Shown in pieces: positions 8,567 through 15,940 of a stretch of 64,000 nt of DNA; the stretch's first letter is position 1, and each line of letters starts with the position of its first letter. The position numbers and the translations under genes were made by a program. This stretch comes from Primorskyibacter sedentarius (GTDB taxonomy: Bacteria > Pseudomonadota > Alphaproteobacteria > Rhodobacterales > Rhodobacteraceae). The stretch covers positions 143,357-207,356 of the forward strand of contig NZ_SLZU01000005.1 of the NCBI RefSeq assembly GCF_004342065.1, given 5' to 3'. The notes beneath the pieces are model-generated. The model was not told the origin of the DNA. It ran no database searches and saw only the letters and a program-made list of their open reading frames with translations.

Positions 8567-9709
8567 TCAGGTAATGTCGAACGTCTTGTCGAAGTGATCT
8601 TCCTTGATCAGCACGCAGGCCGCTTTGCCAATTTCGGTCAGATCGTTCATGTTTTCCGGCTTATCCATCTGCGAGATCGAGGCGAGCTGCTCGTTTGAAT
8701 AATCGACGCCGAGGTTCGTTTTCATCCAGTCGCTGTCGAATTCGACATTGTACCGCAGGTAGCTCAGAAGCGGCGTGCCCCCGAGGACGTCAGAACTCAG
8801 ATCGCCAACCTCGCTGTCGATGGACCGTGCCGTTGGGCTTTCCGACATCCACTGCAAGAGCTGTTCGTTCAGCGCGGCGCTGTCATCCATCAGCGAAGAA
8901 AGCCCCCGCACGCCCAATTCCGCCGCCGACATCTTCATCACCTTTTCCTGCTCCAGCGCAGGCGTCTGCGTGCCGGTGCCAAGCGAGACAACCTGTATCT
9001 TGTCACTGCCAACCGGCCAGTTCAGCCCGTGATTTTTGAGCGACGCCAACATGAACAGCTGAAGCGACGGGTTGTTGAAGGGGCTCACGCCACCATCCAC
9101 GAACGCGCCCTTCATGTCCGACGTGACGTCGATCAGTTCCGGCTCGAAATAAGTTGGCGCGGCAGAGCTTGCGCGCACCACCTGCCGCAACAGGTAGTCC
9201 TTGTTGGGGGTCGAGGTACTGCCGGGGATCTGGTTGAAATAGATGCCTTTGGGGTTGTTGTGGATGATCCACGGGCTGCCTGTATCCAACCGCTTGACCA
9301 CGATTCCCAGCCCGGTTTTCACCTCTGGCCCGCCCAGACAAATATCGCCGTATTCGCGCTCCAGCCCTTCCCGGACCGCCTTTGCGGAAAATTTGGGCCG
9401 CAACAGTCCCATGCGGAAGAAAGAGGATTGAAAGATGTCATTGCCGAATTCGAGGTAGAGCTTGTTGATCCGGCTGACCGGCCAGCCGAGCGACAGGGCA
9501 GAGGCGATAATGGCCCCGGTCGATGTCCCACCGATCAGGTCGAAATAGTCAGACAGGACAAGATCGTCGTCCCCCATGCGCTTGCGCAACAGCTCTTCGA
9601 TCCGCGCGAGCATCTGCAAGGTCAGAATTCCGCGGATGCCGCCCCCGTCGAGTGCGAGTATGCGCTTGGGCCCCGGGCCGAACAGGTGATCGTTCAGGTC
9701 TTTTGACAT
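8567..9709 (-). CDS. Patatin-like phospholipase (CapV-like)
   Basis: Encodes 380 residues. The oxyanion loop DGGGIRG is at 21-27, the nucleophile elbow GTSTG at 61-65 (Ser63), and the catalytic Asp205 in DGG (FVDGGVSPFNNPS). These complete the Ser-Asp dyad of patatin lipases, which cleave acyl chains from membrane phospholipids. Length and motif spacing resemble cytoplasmic patatins used as effectors in CBASS-type defence, but no CD-NTase (cGAS-like) gene is present in the window. AAGGAAAGG lies about 8 nt before the ATG. It is first in an operon with the DRHyd-like/TRAFs-binding gene, suggesting that the neighbour controls it. Confidence 0.9.
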   Translation of the reverse strand: MSKDLNDHLFGPGPKRILALDGGGIRGILTLQMLARIEELLRKRMGDDDLVLSDYFDLIGGTSTGAIIASALSLGWPVSRINKLYLEFGNDIFQSSFFRMGLLRPKFSAKAVREGLEREYGDICLGGPEVKTGLGIVVKRLDTGSPWIIHNNPKGIYFNQIPGSTSTPNKDYLLRQVVRASSAAPTYFEPELIDVTSDMKGAFVDGGVSPFNNPSLQLFMLASLKNHGLNWPVGSDKIQVVSLGTGTQTPALEQEKVMKMSAAELGVRGLSSLMDDSAALNEQLLQWMSESPTARSIDSEVGDLSSDVLGGTPLLSYLRYNVEFDSDWMKTNLGVDYSNEQLASISQMDKPENMNDLTEIGKAACVLIKEDHFDKTFDIT

Positions 9710-10071
9710 TGGCTAGCCTTTCCTTGCATCGCGATCTCTGGTCGCCGACAAATCTTCGCATCATGGGAAAATCGTTCCGTTCTGAGATGACCGGGAACAG
9801 AACCGCGACTTTGATTGCTGGTGGGCCAAAGCCGGTACGGGCCACTTGGAAAACACAACTGCTTTCATTCTGATTTCGAGGGCTGCGGAACCGCATGCCC
9901 ATTGGAGACGTTTCCTCCTGCAAAAGTCAACAGTCACGCGGGTTTGAGAGCAAAAAACACCGGCCAGCCGGTGTTGAAACCTTGCCGTCCCGGGCCCATG
10001 CTGGCCAAGGGACGGACATGCTGTCGGCCCGCGGCACAGCGGCCGTGGATATATGCGAGATAGGAGCGGAC
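9710..10071. other. Non-coding gap between patatin and SLOG-like genes
   Basis: The divergent starts of the patatin gene (minus) and SLOG-like gene (plus) flank this 362-base stretch. It holds a hairpin with a minus-strand T-run at 9952-9975. An open frame of the SLOG-like gene extends back to 9895, but it would cross that hairpin and has no good ribosome site, so I read it as non-coding. No clear promoter was found. Confidence 0.6.
9952..9975 (-). terminator. Rho-independent terminator on the minus strand
   Basis: On the minus strand, AACACCGG, loop CTGG, CCGGTGTT is followed by TTTT, so the stem runs directly into a T-tract. It would stop minus-strand transcription coming from the SLATT-like gene through the antisense of the SLOG-like gene before it reached the patatin operon. 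Confidence 0.65.
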
Positions 10072-10638
10072 ATGCCCAAAGTGGTTCTTTTCAGCGGCCA
10101 CATGATCGACGCGCCAGACAGGGCCGTGCCGCGCTTTCCTGCATCCAAGGAGGCGGCAGCGCGCAGCGCGATCAGCGCCACGCTCTTTGACTGGCAGATC
10201 GGCCAAGGCGACATCTGCATCTGCGGCGGGGCACGCGGGGGCGACATCCTGTTTGCCGAGGAGTGCCTGAAGCTGGGCGCCGATCTGCGGCTATACCTGC
10301 CGTTGGAGCAAGAGGCCTTCCTTGATGCCTCCGTGAGGTTGCCAGTGTCCTGCCATGCCGACTGGGAGGCCCGTTTCAAACGCCTGCTGGATCAGGCAGA
10401 GGTGTCCTGGCCCGCACCTGCGCAATCTGACGAAAACCCTTTTGCCCTCAACAACCGACGCATGATCCATGCCGCCAGGGCCGAAGCCAGAAACGGGCCG
10501 CTCGACCTCTTGCTACTTTGGAATGGTGAAGGCGGCGACGGCGAGGGCGGCACGGCCGATCTTGCCCGGCAGGTCCGCGACATTGCGCAACATGTGGAGA
10601 TTATCGATCCGGCGGAATTGCACCCCGACATCACCTAA
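10072..10638 (+). CDS. SLOG-domain-like nucleotide/ligand-sensing protein
   Basis: Encodes 188 residues. MPKVVLFSGHMID starts a Rossmann-like fold; the central QGDICICGGARGGDILFAEE and CLKLGADLRLYLP match the LOG/SLOG pattern (glycine-rich GGARGGD loop after a strand, then a strand ending in LPL). The second half includes ENPFALNNRRMIHAARAE and a further strand LDLLLLWNGEGG. SLOG proteins are thought to bind or process nucleotide-derived ligands and act as sensors beside SLATT membrane effectors. ATG 10072 is 7 nt after AGGAG; upstream in-frame starts are less likely. A SLATT-like gene lies convergently only 27 nt downstream. Assignment is by motif, no search was done. Confidence 0.65.
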   Translation: MPKVVLFSGHMIDAPDRAVPRFPASKEAAARSAISATLFDWQIGQGDICICGGARGGDILFAEECLKLGADLRLYLPLEQEAFLDASVRLPVSCHADWEARFKRLLDQAEVSWPAPAQSDENPFALNNRRMIHAARAEARNGPLDLLLLWNGEGGDGEGGTADLARQVRDIAQHVEIIDPAELHPDIT

Positions 10639-10665
10639 CGCGTGCGCGTCCACCTTGGATGGGTG

Positions 10666-11124
10666 CTACTGCACCTCTTTGCGTTGCTTTTGATCCGATT
10701 GCGTGGCTTTGCGGATCGACTGCGTCCAGCCCGAGGTTTCGTTGCGCAGCATCGTCTCGACCCGCGTCACCAAAAGCTCGAACGGCTTTTCCCCATCATA
10801 GGGCGCCGCCTTTGCAAGGAACAGAAACTTTTCCTGCTTGAGGGACTCCGCGATGGCGCGGTATTCCCCCCAGTTTTCCTGAAACCGGTAAAGCCCGATA
10901 ATCCCGGCCAGCACCGCCACGATCAACCCAAGCCCGCCAAGCACCATCGCGACATAGGCGTGTTTGTCTGTGTAGCCTGCCAGCAGCGGGATCATGGCAG
11001 CCGCGATGATCTCTATCAGACGAAGCTTTTTATATGCCTGCTGGTTTGACACGCTTTTGCGGTCATACCATTCGATCTGATCGTTCAACCGCTGTTCCAG
11101 ATATTCTTCTTCGGAACTGGTCAT
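10666..11124 (-). CDS. SLATT/DUF4231-like two-helix membrane protein
   Basis: Encodes 152 residues. An N-terminal helix (LEQRLNDQIEWYDRKSVSNQ) is followed by two membrane segments, about 33-50 and 57-79, then a cytoplasmic helical tail with FQENWGEYRAIAESLKQEKF. This order (YxxKs.xnq..y...r, two TM, W..yr...E.Lk.e...f) is the pattern of DUF4231/SLATT proteins, proposed pore-forming effectors paired with SLOG or SMODS sensors. The convergent neighbour is SLOG-like, which supports the call. The gene pair overlaps neither other nor the FadL gene upstream. Membrane disruption on activation is family-level expectation, not shown here. Confidence 0.72.
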   Translation of the reverse strand: MTSSEEEYLEQRLNDQIEWYDRKSVSNQQAYKKLRLIEIIAAAMIPLLAGYTDKHAYVAMVLGGLGLIVAVLAGIIGLYRFQENWGEYRAIAESLKQEKFLFLAKAAPYDGEKPFELLVTRVETMLRNETSGWTQSIRKATQSDQKQRKEVQ

Positions 11125-11212
11125 GAGGGCGCCTCCGTTGCACCGGAATTCAAGTGACCCTAGCCCGGGCCTTGCGGCATGGCATGCAAATTCCGACGTG
11201 ATCCGGTGTGTT

Positions 11213-11241
11213 CAGGCCATTCGGCCGGGTGAAATGGCCTG
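11213..11241. terminator. Hairpin between SLATT-like and FadL genes
   Basis: CAGGCCATT and AATGGCCTG form a perfect 9-bp stem with an 11-base loop, 16 nt after the end of the FadL gene. There is no strong T-run on either strand, so terminator function is probable rather than certain. Confidence 0.5.
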
Positions 11242-11256
11242 AGACGGGTTTAGACG

Positions 11257-12549
11257 TCAGAAGCTGTGAATATACTGAACCATCAGGATATCTGCGTCGA
11301 TCTTAATGTCACCATTCAGCGACCCGCGGCCGGGGTTGGTGGCCTCTGTCAGGCGGATAGGCGCGTCGTCAAAGAAAGTATGAGCGTATCCGAATTTCAC
11401 CGTTTGCGACGGCGAGAACGCGTGCGACAGGCCAAGCCCGACATAGTAGCGATCCGCGTTGGGCGCGCGCGGGTTGCGCACTTCGGTCGGCGTTGGTGTC
11501 TCGTCATAGGCAATGCCCCCGAAGATCTTGGTCTTGGGCGTCAATTGGTAGCCCGCCCCGATGGAAACATACCATGCATCGTCCCAACCGTTCTTGACCG
11601 TCAGAGTGCCAAGGTTCGACGTCTCGATCACCGTGTCTTCAAAGGCGCTCCATCCTGTCAGGGTCGCCGATCCGAAGACCTCCCACCGATCATTCAGCTG
11701 ACCATGGGCGCCAAGCTGGAACATCCAGGGTGTCGCGATTTCGTAATCGGCCGATCCCTTGGCAGAGGTAAGCAATGCAAGGGTCGCTGCCGGTCCTTTG
11801 ACTTCTACATCCCCGTCGAATTTGTGATTGATGGCCGAGCGGTAGGACACGCCGAACCGCCATTGATCATTTGCCTGATATTCCAGCCCGACGGTCGCGC
11901 CATAGGCCAGCTTGCTTCCTTCGAAAGTTGCGTGCCCGTCGGTCGCAATATCGGGGTTAGAGGTATCCGCCGGAATGTTCGTCGCGAATGTCGAAGTGTA
12001 ATACTGGATGTTCAACCCGGCACCGACGCTCAGTTGGTCGTTGACCTGATAGGACAGCATCGGGCTTAGGTTATAGGCCGTCAATTCCGTCGTCGACGCG
12101 GTATAGCGAGAGGCGGCCGTGTCGGTGTAGTCGGACTCGGTGGCCCATGGCGCGTTGAACGCAAGCGCGAAATGAAGCCGGTCCGTTACCTGATGGGACA
12201 GATACCAGAAGCCGGAAAACGTGTCGTCAAGGAACTGCGAAGGCTCCGAAGGCGACCCGTCCGTTACCGGCGTGCCATCCGATGTGGTGGCCGACAGCCC
12301 CTCGAACGTGTTGGTCGGCAGGATCAACGTGGCCCCGACAGAGGCGTTCCAGCCGGGAAAGCGGCTCAGCGATGCGGGGTTCGAAAAGATGGCCGAAACA
12401 TCGTCGATCGCGGTTCCGTTTGCCGCATAGGCCGTTCCCAGCCCCATCGCGCTTTGGTGGAGGTTTTGATACCCGTTCGCCATCGCCGTGACCGGAAAGA
12501 GCAGCGCCGTCGCGAGGGTCAATTTTGGAAACTGTGCTGACACGTTCAT
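11257..12549 (-). CDS. FadL/TodX-family outer membrane transport protein (OmpP1)
   Basis: Encodes 430 residues. A signal peptide (about 1-24, ending AMA) leads to NGYQNLHQSAMGLGTAYAANGTA and the SNPASLSRF segment of the FadL N-terminal hatch. The rest is alternating beta-strand sequence (YGATVGLEYQANDQWRFGVSYRS and others) ending in a terminal Phe (VQYIHSF) as expected for an outer-membrane barrel. FadL proteins pass long-chain fatty acids or hydrophobic aromatics across the outer membrane. It stands alone on the minus strand, divergent from the six-gene operon at 13049. Its presence near a patatin and P450 fits a lipid theme, but regulation in common is not shown. Confidence 0.92.
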   Translation of the reverse strand: MNVSAQFPKLTLATALLFPVTAMANGYQNLHQSAMGLGTAYAANGTAIDDVSAIFSNPASLSRFPGWNASVGATLILPTNTFEGLSATTSDGTPVTDGSPSEPSQFLDDTFSGFWYLSHQVTDRLHFALAFNAPWATESDYTDTAASRYTASTTELTAYNLSPMLSYQVNDQLSVGAGLNIQYYTSTFATNIPADTSNPDIATDGHATFEGSKLAYGATVGLEYQANDQWRFGVSYRSAINHKFDGDVEVKGPAATLALLTSAKGSADYEIATPWMFQLGAHGQLNDRWEVFGSATLTGWSAFEDTVIETSNLGTLTVKNGWDDAWYVSIGAGYQLTPKTKIFGGIAYDETPTPTEVRNPRAPNADRYYVGLGLSHAFSPSQTVKFGYAHTFFDDAPIRLTEATNPGRGSLNGDIKIDADILMVQYIHSF

Positions 12550-13048
12550 GCCGATTTTCCTTTGCTGTTCGCCAAGGCCATTGCGGTAAAGGGCCCCGAT
12601 GAAAATGTGCGAAAGCCTCCAACAGGCTTTGCATGGAAGGGAACTTCAAAAACCGACGCGCCGGAACCACCTGTTCTGGACTTGCTGGGCACCATCGCCC
12701 GCTTTGCGCATAAACCCGTAAACCTTTGCAACCCTAGACTGTATGCGGCCAAATTCGGTAATGCTGGTTGGCACGGCCAACCTTGATTTTTTTCGATGTG
12801 TTTTTTTGGTCACACAGATACAATAGCGTGTGGCGAGCAAAGGCGATCACGCCATAAGCGCATGTCAAACCTGCGGAAATCCGGGGGCACCACAGGTGAG
12901 CGAGATTGCAAATAGACGCGACTTCACTTGACGCAGCACAACTATTGCGAAAACATATCCTACATCTCTGACGACAACGCCTTCGCACGGCACGTCTTTT
13001 TCCAAGGGCAGGTCCTGGGACAGGACATGTGCCCAAGACATAGATAAG
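12550..13048. other. Divergent intergenic region upstream of fadL-like gene and the six-gene operon
   Basis: About 500 bases without a supported gene. The section 12783-12830 is T-rich, unlike its surroundings. A TTGACG at 12928-12933 could be a -35 box for the plus-strand operon but no convincing -10 lies at the right distance. Short open frames on both strands lack ribosome sites and protein-like composition. Confidence 0.5.
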
Positions 13049-14272
13049 ATGAAACCGAACCCCAGGAACCGCAGAGTATTGGCCAGGAGTATCCGCCCCG
13101 ATACTGTGTCGGGCCTGCCGCGCATGTTATGCGCTTTGGCTGTTGCCTGTCTTGGTGCGCTGCCTGCCACCGCGCAGACCTGCGATATCGCTCCGGTCGC
13201 ACGGCCCGCGGGTTTTCCCGACCAGCCAATCAACATCTTCATCCCGCGCAGCACCGCCTCTGGTTCGTTTCCGCTGAGCGACGAGATCGCGAAGGCCATT
13301 CGCAATCTCAAGGATGAAAACGGCAACGACCTGAATATCGAGGTCAACCTTCTGTTCAAGTTCGGCGGCAATCTGGAAATCGCGCTTGAGTATTTTTCCG
13401 AATTGCCGCCAAACGGTTACAACGTTGTGCAGCTGAACGACACCTATGCCAGCCTGCTTGCCAAGTCGCGCGATCAGGAGGTGTTTCTTACGCCGCTGAA
13501 CATTGCGCAGATCACCTTCAGCCAACTTTACATCCGCACGGATGACACCCGATTTTCCGACCTCGACAGTTTCGTGGCGCATGCCGCCGCGTCTGATACC
13601 GACCCACTTCAAATCGCGATTTTCGGGGGTGATGACACCGGTCGCGGACTGGAGGATTTCCTGCTCGACAAGTTCGAAGAGACGTTCCTGATCCCGATTG
13701 ACAGGTCTTCCGACGACCCCGAGGTCCCGCCAGCTGTGGACACAGCAGATGCAACAGCGCCCGCATTCGCGCCGCAAGCCTATGAAAGCGGATCGGAACG
13801 CTATTTTTCGCTCTTCAACGACACGGACAGCCAGGACGGGCATGCCGATGCGCTGATAGAACAGCCAGGTGACATTGCGCGGTTGATCGAGGGCAAGTTT
13901 CTGAAGCCCATTTTCACCCTCTTGCCCGAACACGACGTGACCGAGGCGCTGACCTCGCGCTTGGGGCCGACCACGTCTTTCCAGACGCCCGACAGGGGCC
14001 AGTGTCACACCTATTACCGGTTTCGCGGGTTTTTCGTGCAGCAGGGGCTGCCCGATGACCGTCGCCAGTTTCTTGAATGGGTCTTCCAGCAGGCGTTCAA
14101 TTCTGAAAGCTTTCAGCAGTTCAACCAGACCCACTATATGGATGTCCTTTATTCCGATACGGATATCATCCAAAGCTACTGTTCCAACAAACAGGCAGAA
14201 GCGTTCTTTTACGACAGTATCAGCCATTTCAAAGAGTGTTTCGACGCGGCGAGCCCTGACATGATCCAGTGA
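13049..14272 (+). CDS. TctC-like periplasmic solute-binding protein, orphan
   Basis: Encodes 407 residues with an Arg-rich start and hydrophobic segment ending ALPATAQ (about 25-43), a signal peptide. The mature N-terminus, PDQPINIFIPRSTASGSFPL followed by SDEIAKAI, copies the opening of TctC proteins (P.KPI.lvVPf.aGGs.D...R.ia..l). Strands and helices continue as in a two-lobed binding protein, with insertions and late cysteines (QCHTYY, SYCSNK, KECFD). No TctA/TctB partner is nearby, so it may sense a ligand rather than feed a transporter. It opens the six-gene operon; AAAGGAGGG for the next gene starts just after its stop. The TctC link is moderate confidence. Confidence 0.62.
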   Translation: MKPNPRNRRVLARSIRPDTVSGLPRMLCALAVACLGALPATAQTCDIAPVARPAGFPDQPINIFIPRSTASGSFPLSDEIAKAIRNLKDENGNDLNIEVNLLFKFGGNLEIALEYFSELPPNGYNVVQLNDTYASLLAKSRDQEVFLTPLNIAQITFSQLYIRTDDTRFSDLDSFVAHAAASDTDPLQIAIFGGDDTGRGLEDFLLDKFEETFLIPIDRSSDDPEVPPAVDTADATAPAFAPQAYESGSERYFSLFNDTDSQDGHADALIEQPGDIARLIEGKFLKPIFTLLPEHDVTEALTSRLGPTTSFQTPDRGQCHTYYRFRGFFVQQGLPDDRRQFLEWVFQQAFNSESFQQFNQTHYMDVLYSDTDIIQSYCSNKQAEAFFYDSISHFKECFDAASPDMIQ

Positions 14273-14288
14273 AAGGAGGGCGCCCGGT

Positions 14289-15242
14289 TTGAAAGACAGG
14301 ACCGTCGACAGGCTGTTTCTACCAGCCTCCAAGGGCGACGCAGAGGCGCGTCAAAAAATCGCCATGCGGTTGGCGGAGGACCCGCTGGAACGCGCGCTCT
14401 TCGGACCCGAAGCCAGCACTGACAGGCTGGACGAGCGGCTTGAGCTGTTTCGGGATCTGATGCCGGAATATACGCGGGTGATGGCGGGTTTCGGTATCGC
14501 AGACCCAAGTGCGGCGTTCCTGTTCGATATCGTGGTGCCCTTTACACAATACCTTGGCAAGCGCGCGGCGGCGGCGGAGGGGACGTTCCTTGTTGGCATC
14601 GGCGGCGGGCCGGGGGTTGGCAAGACCACGCAATCGAAAATTCTGGCCGCCTGTCTGCCGATGTTGGCCCGCAAGAAGCAGCGCTGCCTCAGCCTGTCGC
14701 TGGATGACTTCTACCTGCCCAAGGCCGAACGCCTGCGCCGGGGGCACAAATGGCGCACCCTGCCCGGCTCTCACGACACTGACAGGCTTTGCGCCTTTGT
14801 TGCTGCGCTGGACACACACGAGGAACCGATGACGGTGCCCCGCTACGATCTGGGCCGCGACCAGCCAATGGCGGACGAAACGCTGGACCGAACCCCCGAC
14901 ATCTGCATCTTTGACGGTGCCATGGTCGGCGCGACATGTCCGGGCTACGACACGCTCGCGCGGCGCTTCGATTTCCTGATCTACCTTGACGCACCGATCG
15001 AGCAGCTTCAGCAATGGCGGTTCGGGCGCGAACGCAGGATCAGGCGCGAAACGAACGGCCATGCCGGCTTTTCAGAAGAGGAGATGAACGCCTTTTGGGA
15101 GGAAGCCTTGCAGCCCAGCATCACGCAATGGGTGATGCCCAATGCGGATGTCGCCGACCTTGTCTTGCAGATCGGCCCAGACCGGAACCTTCTGGGCGCA
15201 CATCGCCCGCACGCAACACCCGTACCGGCAGAGGTGGGCTAA
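14289..15242 (+). CDS. P-loop kinase resembling D-glycerate 3-kinase / PRK family
   Basis: Encodes 317 residues. Walker A is GIGGGPGVGKTTQSK (about 103-117); SLSLDDFYLPKAERLRR, LPGSHDTDRL and PRYDLGRDQP follow in the order seen in plant-type D-glycerate 3-kinases and the wider phosphoribulokinase/uridine kinase group; then ICIFDGAMVG and a basic R-rich lid (RRIRRETNGH). It should phosphorylate a small hydroxyl substrate with ATP; the substrate could be glycerate or another polyol or acid. The start is TTG, chosen because AGGAGG sits 9 nt upstream and no in-frame ATG fits. The stop is 1 nt before the next ATG, implying translational coupling. Confidence 0.75.
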   Translation: MKDRTVDRLFLPASKGDAEARQKIAMRLAEDPLERALFGPEASTDRLDERLELFRDLMPEYTRVMAGFGIADPSAAFLFDIVVPFTQYLGKRAAAAEGTFLVGIGGGPGVGKTTQSKILAACLPMLARKKQRCLSLSLDDFYLPKAERLRRGHKWRTLPGSHDTDRLCAFVAALDTHEEPMTVPRYDLGRDQPMADETLDRTPDICIFDGAMVGATCPGYDTLARRFDFLIYLDAPIEQLQQWRFGRERRIRRETNGHAGFSEEEMNAFWEEALQPSITQWVMPNADVADLVLQIGPDRNLLGAHRPHATPVPAEVG

Positions 15243-15243
15243 G

Positions 15244-15936
15244 ATGAACCAACACGACGACACCGCTCACCGCGCCCGCATCGACAGCTTGCTGCTTAAG
15301 GGCAAGAACGTTTACCAGCCGCTCTATAACTACCCTTTCGAGACATCGATCCCACCGCTGCGCCCTTGCGAGGATCGCTGCCGCGCGGTCGAGGCAGCGA
15401 TGGAGGGCAATATCCGCGGACGAAAGCTCTGGGATGCGGGCTGTTCGCTTGGCTACAACACGCTTTATTTCGTTGACCGGGGCATCTCCGCGCGCGGCAC
15501 CGATATCGATCCGCGAAATGTCAGCATCTGCGAAGAGATCAAGCGCCACACGCCCGGTGAAGCCAGCTTTGCCCGGGAAGAGCTGTCGGCAGAAATTGTC
15601 GAAGCCATTGCACCCGGCACCTACGACTACGCCTTCTTCTTCAGTCTTCTCCATCACATCGTGCAGAGCCGGGGGCTGGAGCATGTGCAGGGCATGATGA
15701 AGGCGCTGACCGAACGCATCCCGGTGCTGTTTGTCGAACTGGCCCTGAAATCGGAAACGCCGCCGCCCGGCTATAGCTGGGATGCACATCTGCCGGAAGA
15801 TGAGCTGGCAATTTTCGACAGCTGCGAGCCGCTCGATATCCGCCTGGTCGGCCATTTCGCGACCCATGTCGGGCCTGTCGAACGGCCGCTCTATCGTGTC
15901 TCCCGCAAGGCCGGCCCTGGCAGCAAAGCGCCCTGA
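15244..15936 (+). CDS. SAM-dependent methyltransferase
   Basis: Encodes 230 residues with a class I methyltransferase core: motif I LWDAGCSLGYNTLYFVDRG, acidic loop GTDIDPRNV, then YDYAFFFSLLHHIV (motif IV/V region, FSLLHH like the FSVLHH of small-molecule methyltransferases). The N-terminal 60 residues (VYQPLYNYPFETSIPPLRP) probably bind substrate. It starts 1 nt after the kinase stop and ends 4 nt before the cNMP-binding/SLC13 gene, so it is coupled within the operon. The acceptor is unknown; a product of the adjacent kinase is an attractive but untested possibility. Confidence 0.85.
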   Translation: MNQHDDTAHRARIDSLLLKGKNVYQPLYNYPFETSIPPLRPCEDRCRAVEAAMEGNIRGRKLWDAGCSLGYNTLYFVDRGISARGTDIDPRNVSICEEIKRHTPGEASFAREELSAEIVEAIAPGTYDYAFFFSLLHHIVQSRGLEHVQGMMKALTERIPVLFVELALKSETPPPGYSWDAHLPEDELAIFDSCEPLDIRLVGHFATHVGPVERPLYRVSRKAGPGSKAP

Positions 15937-15940
15937 CCCG

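Noticed and set aside
8567..9709. CBASS operon
   Set aside because: The patatin resembles CapV, but no CD-NTase, HORMA/TRIP13 or E1/E2-like gene is present in the window.
9895..10071. Longer N-terminus for the SLOG-like protein
   Set aside because: The extension crosses a terminator hairpin, has unlike composition, and ATG 10072 has a good AGGAG site.
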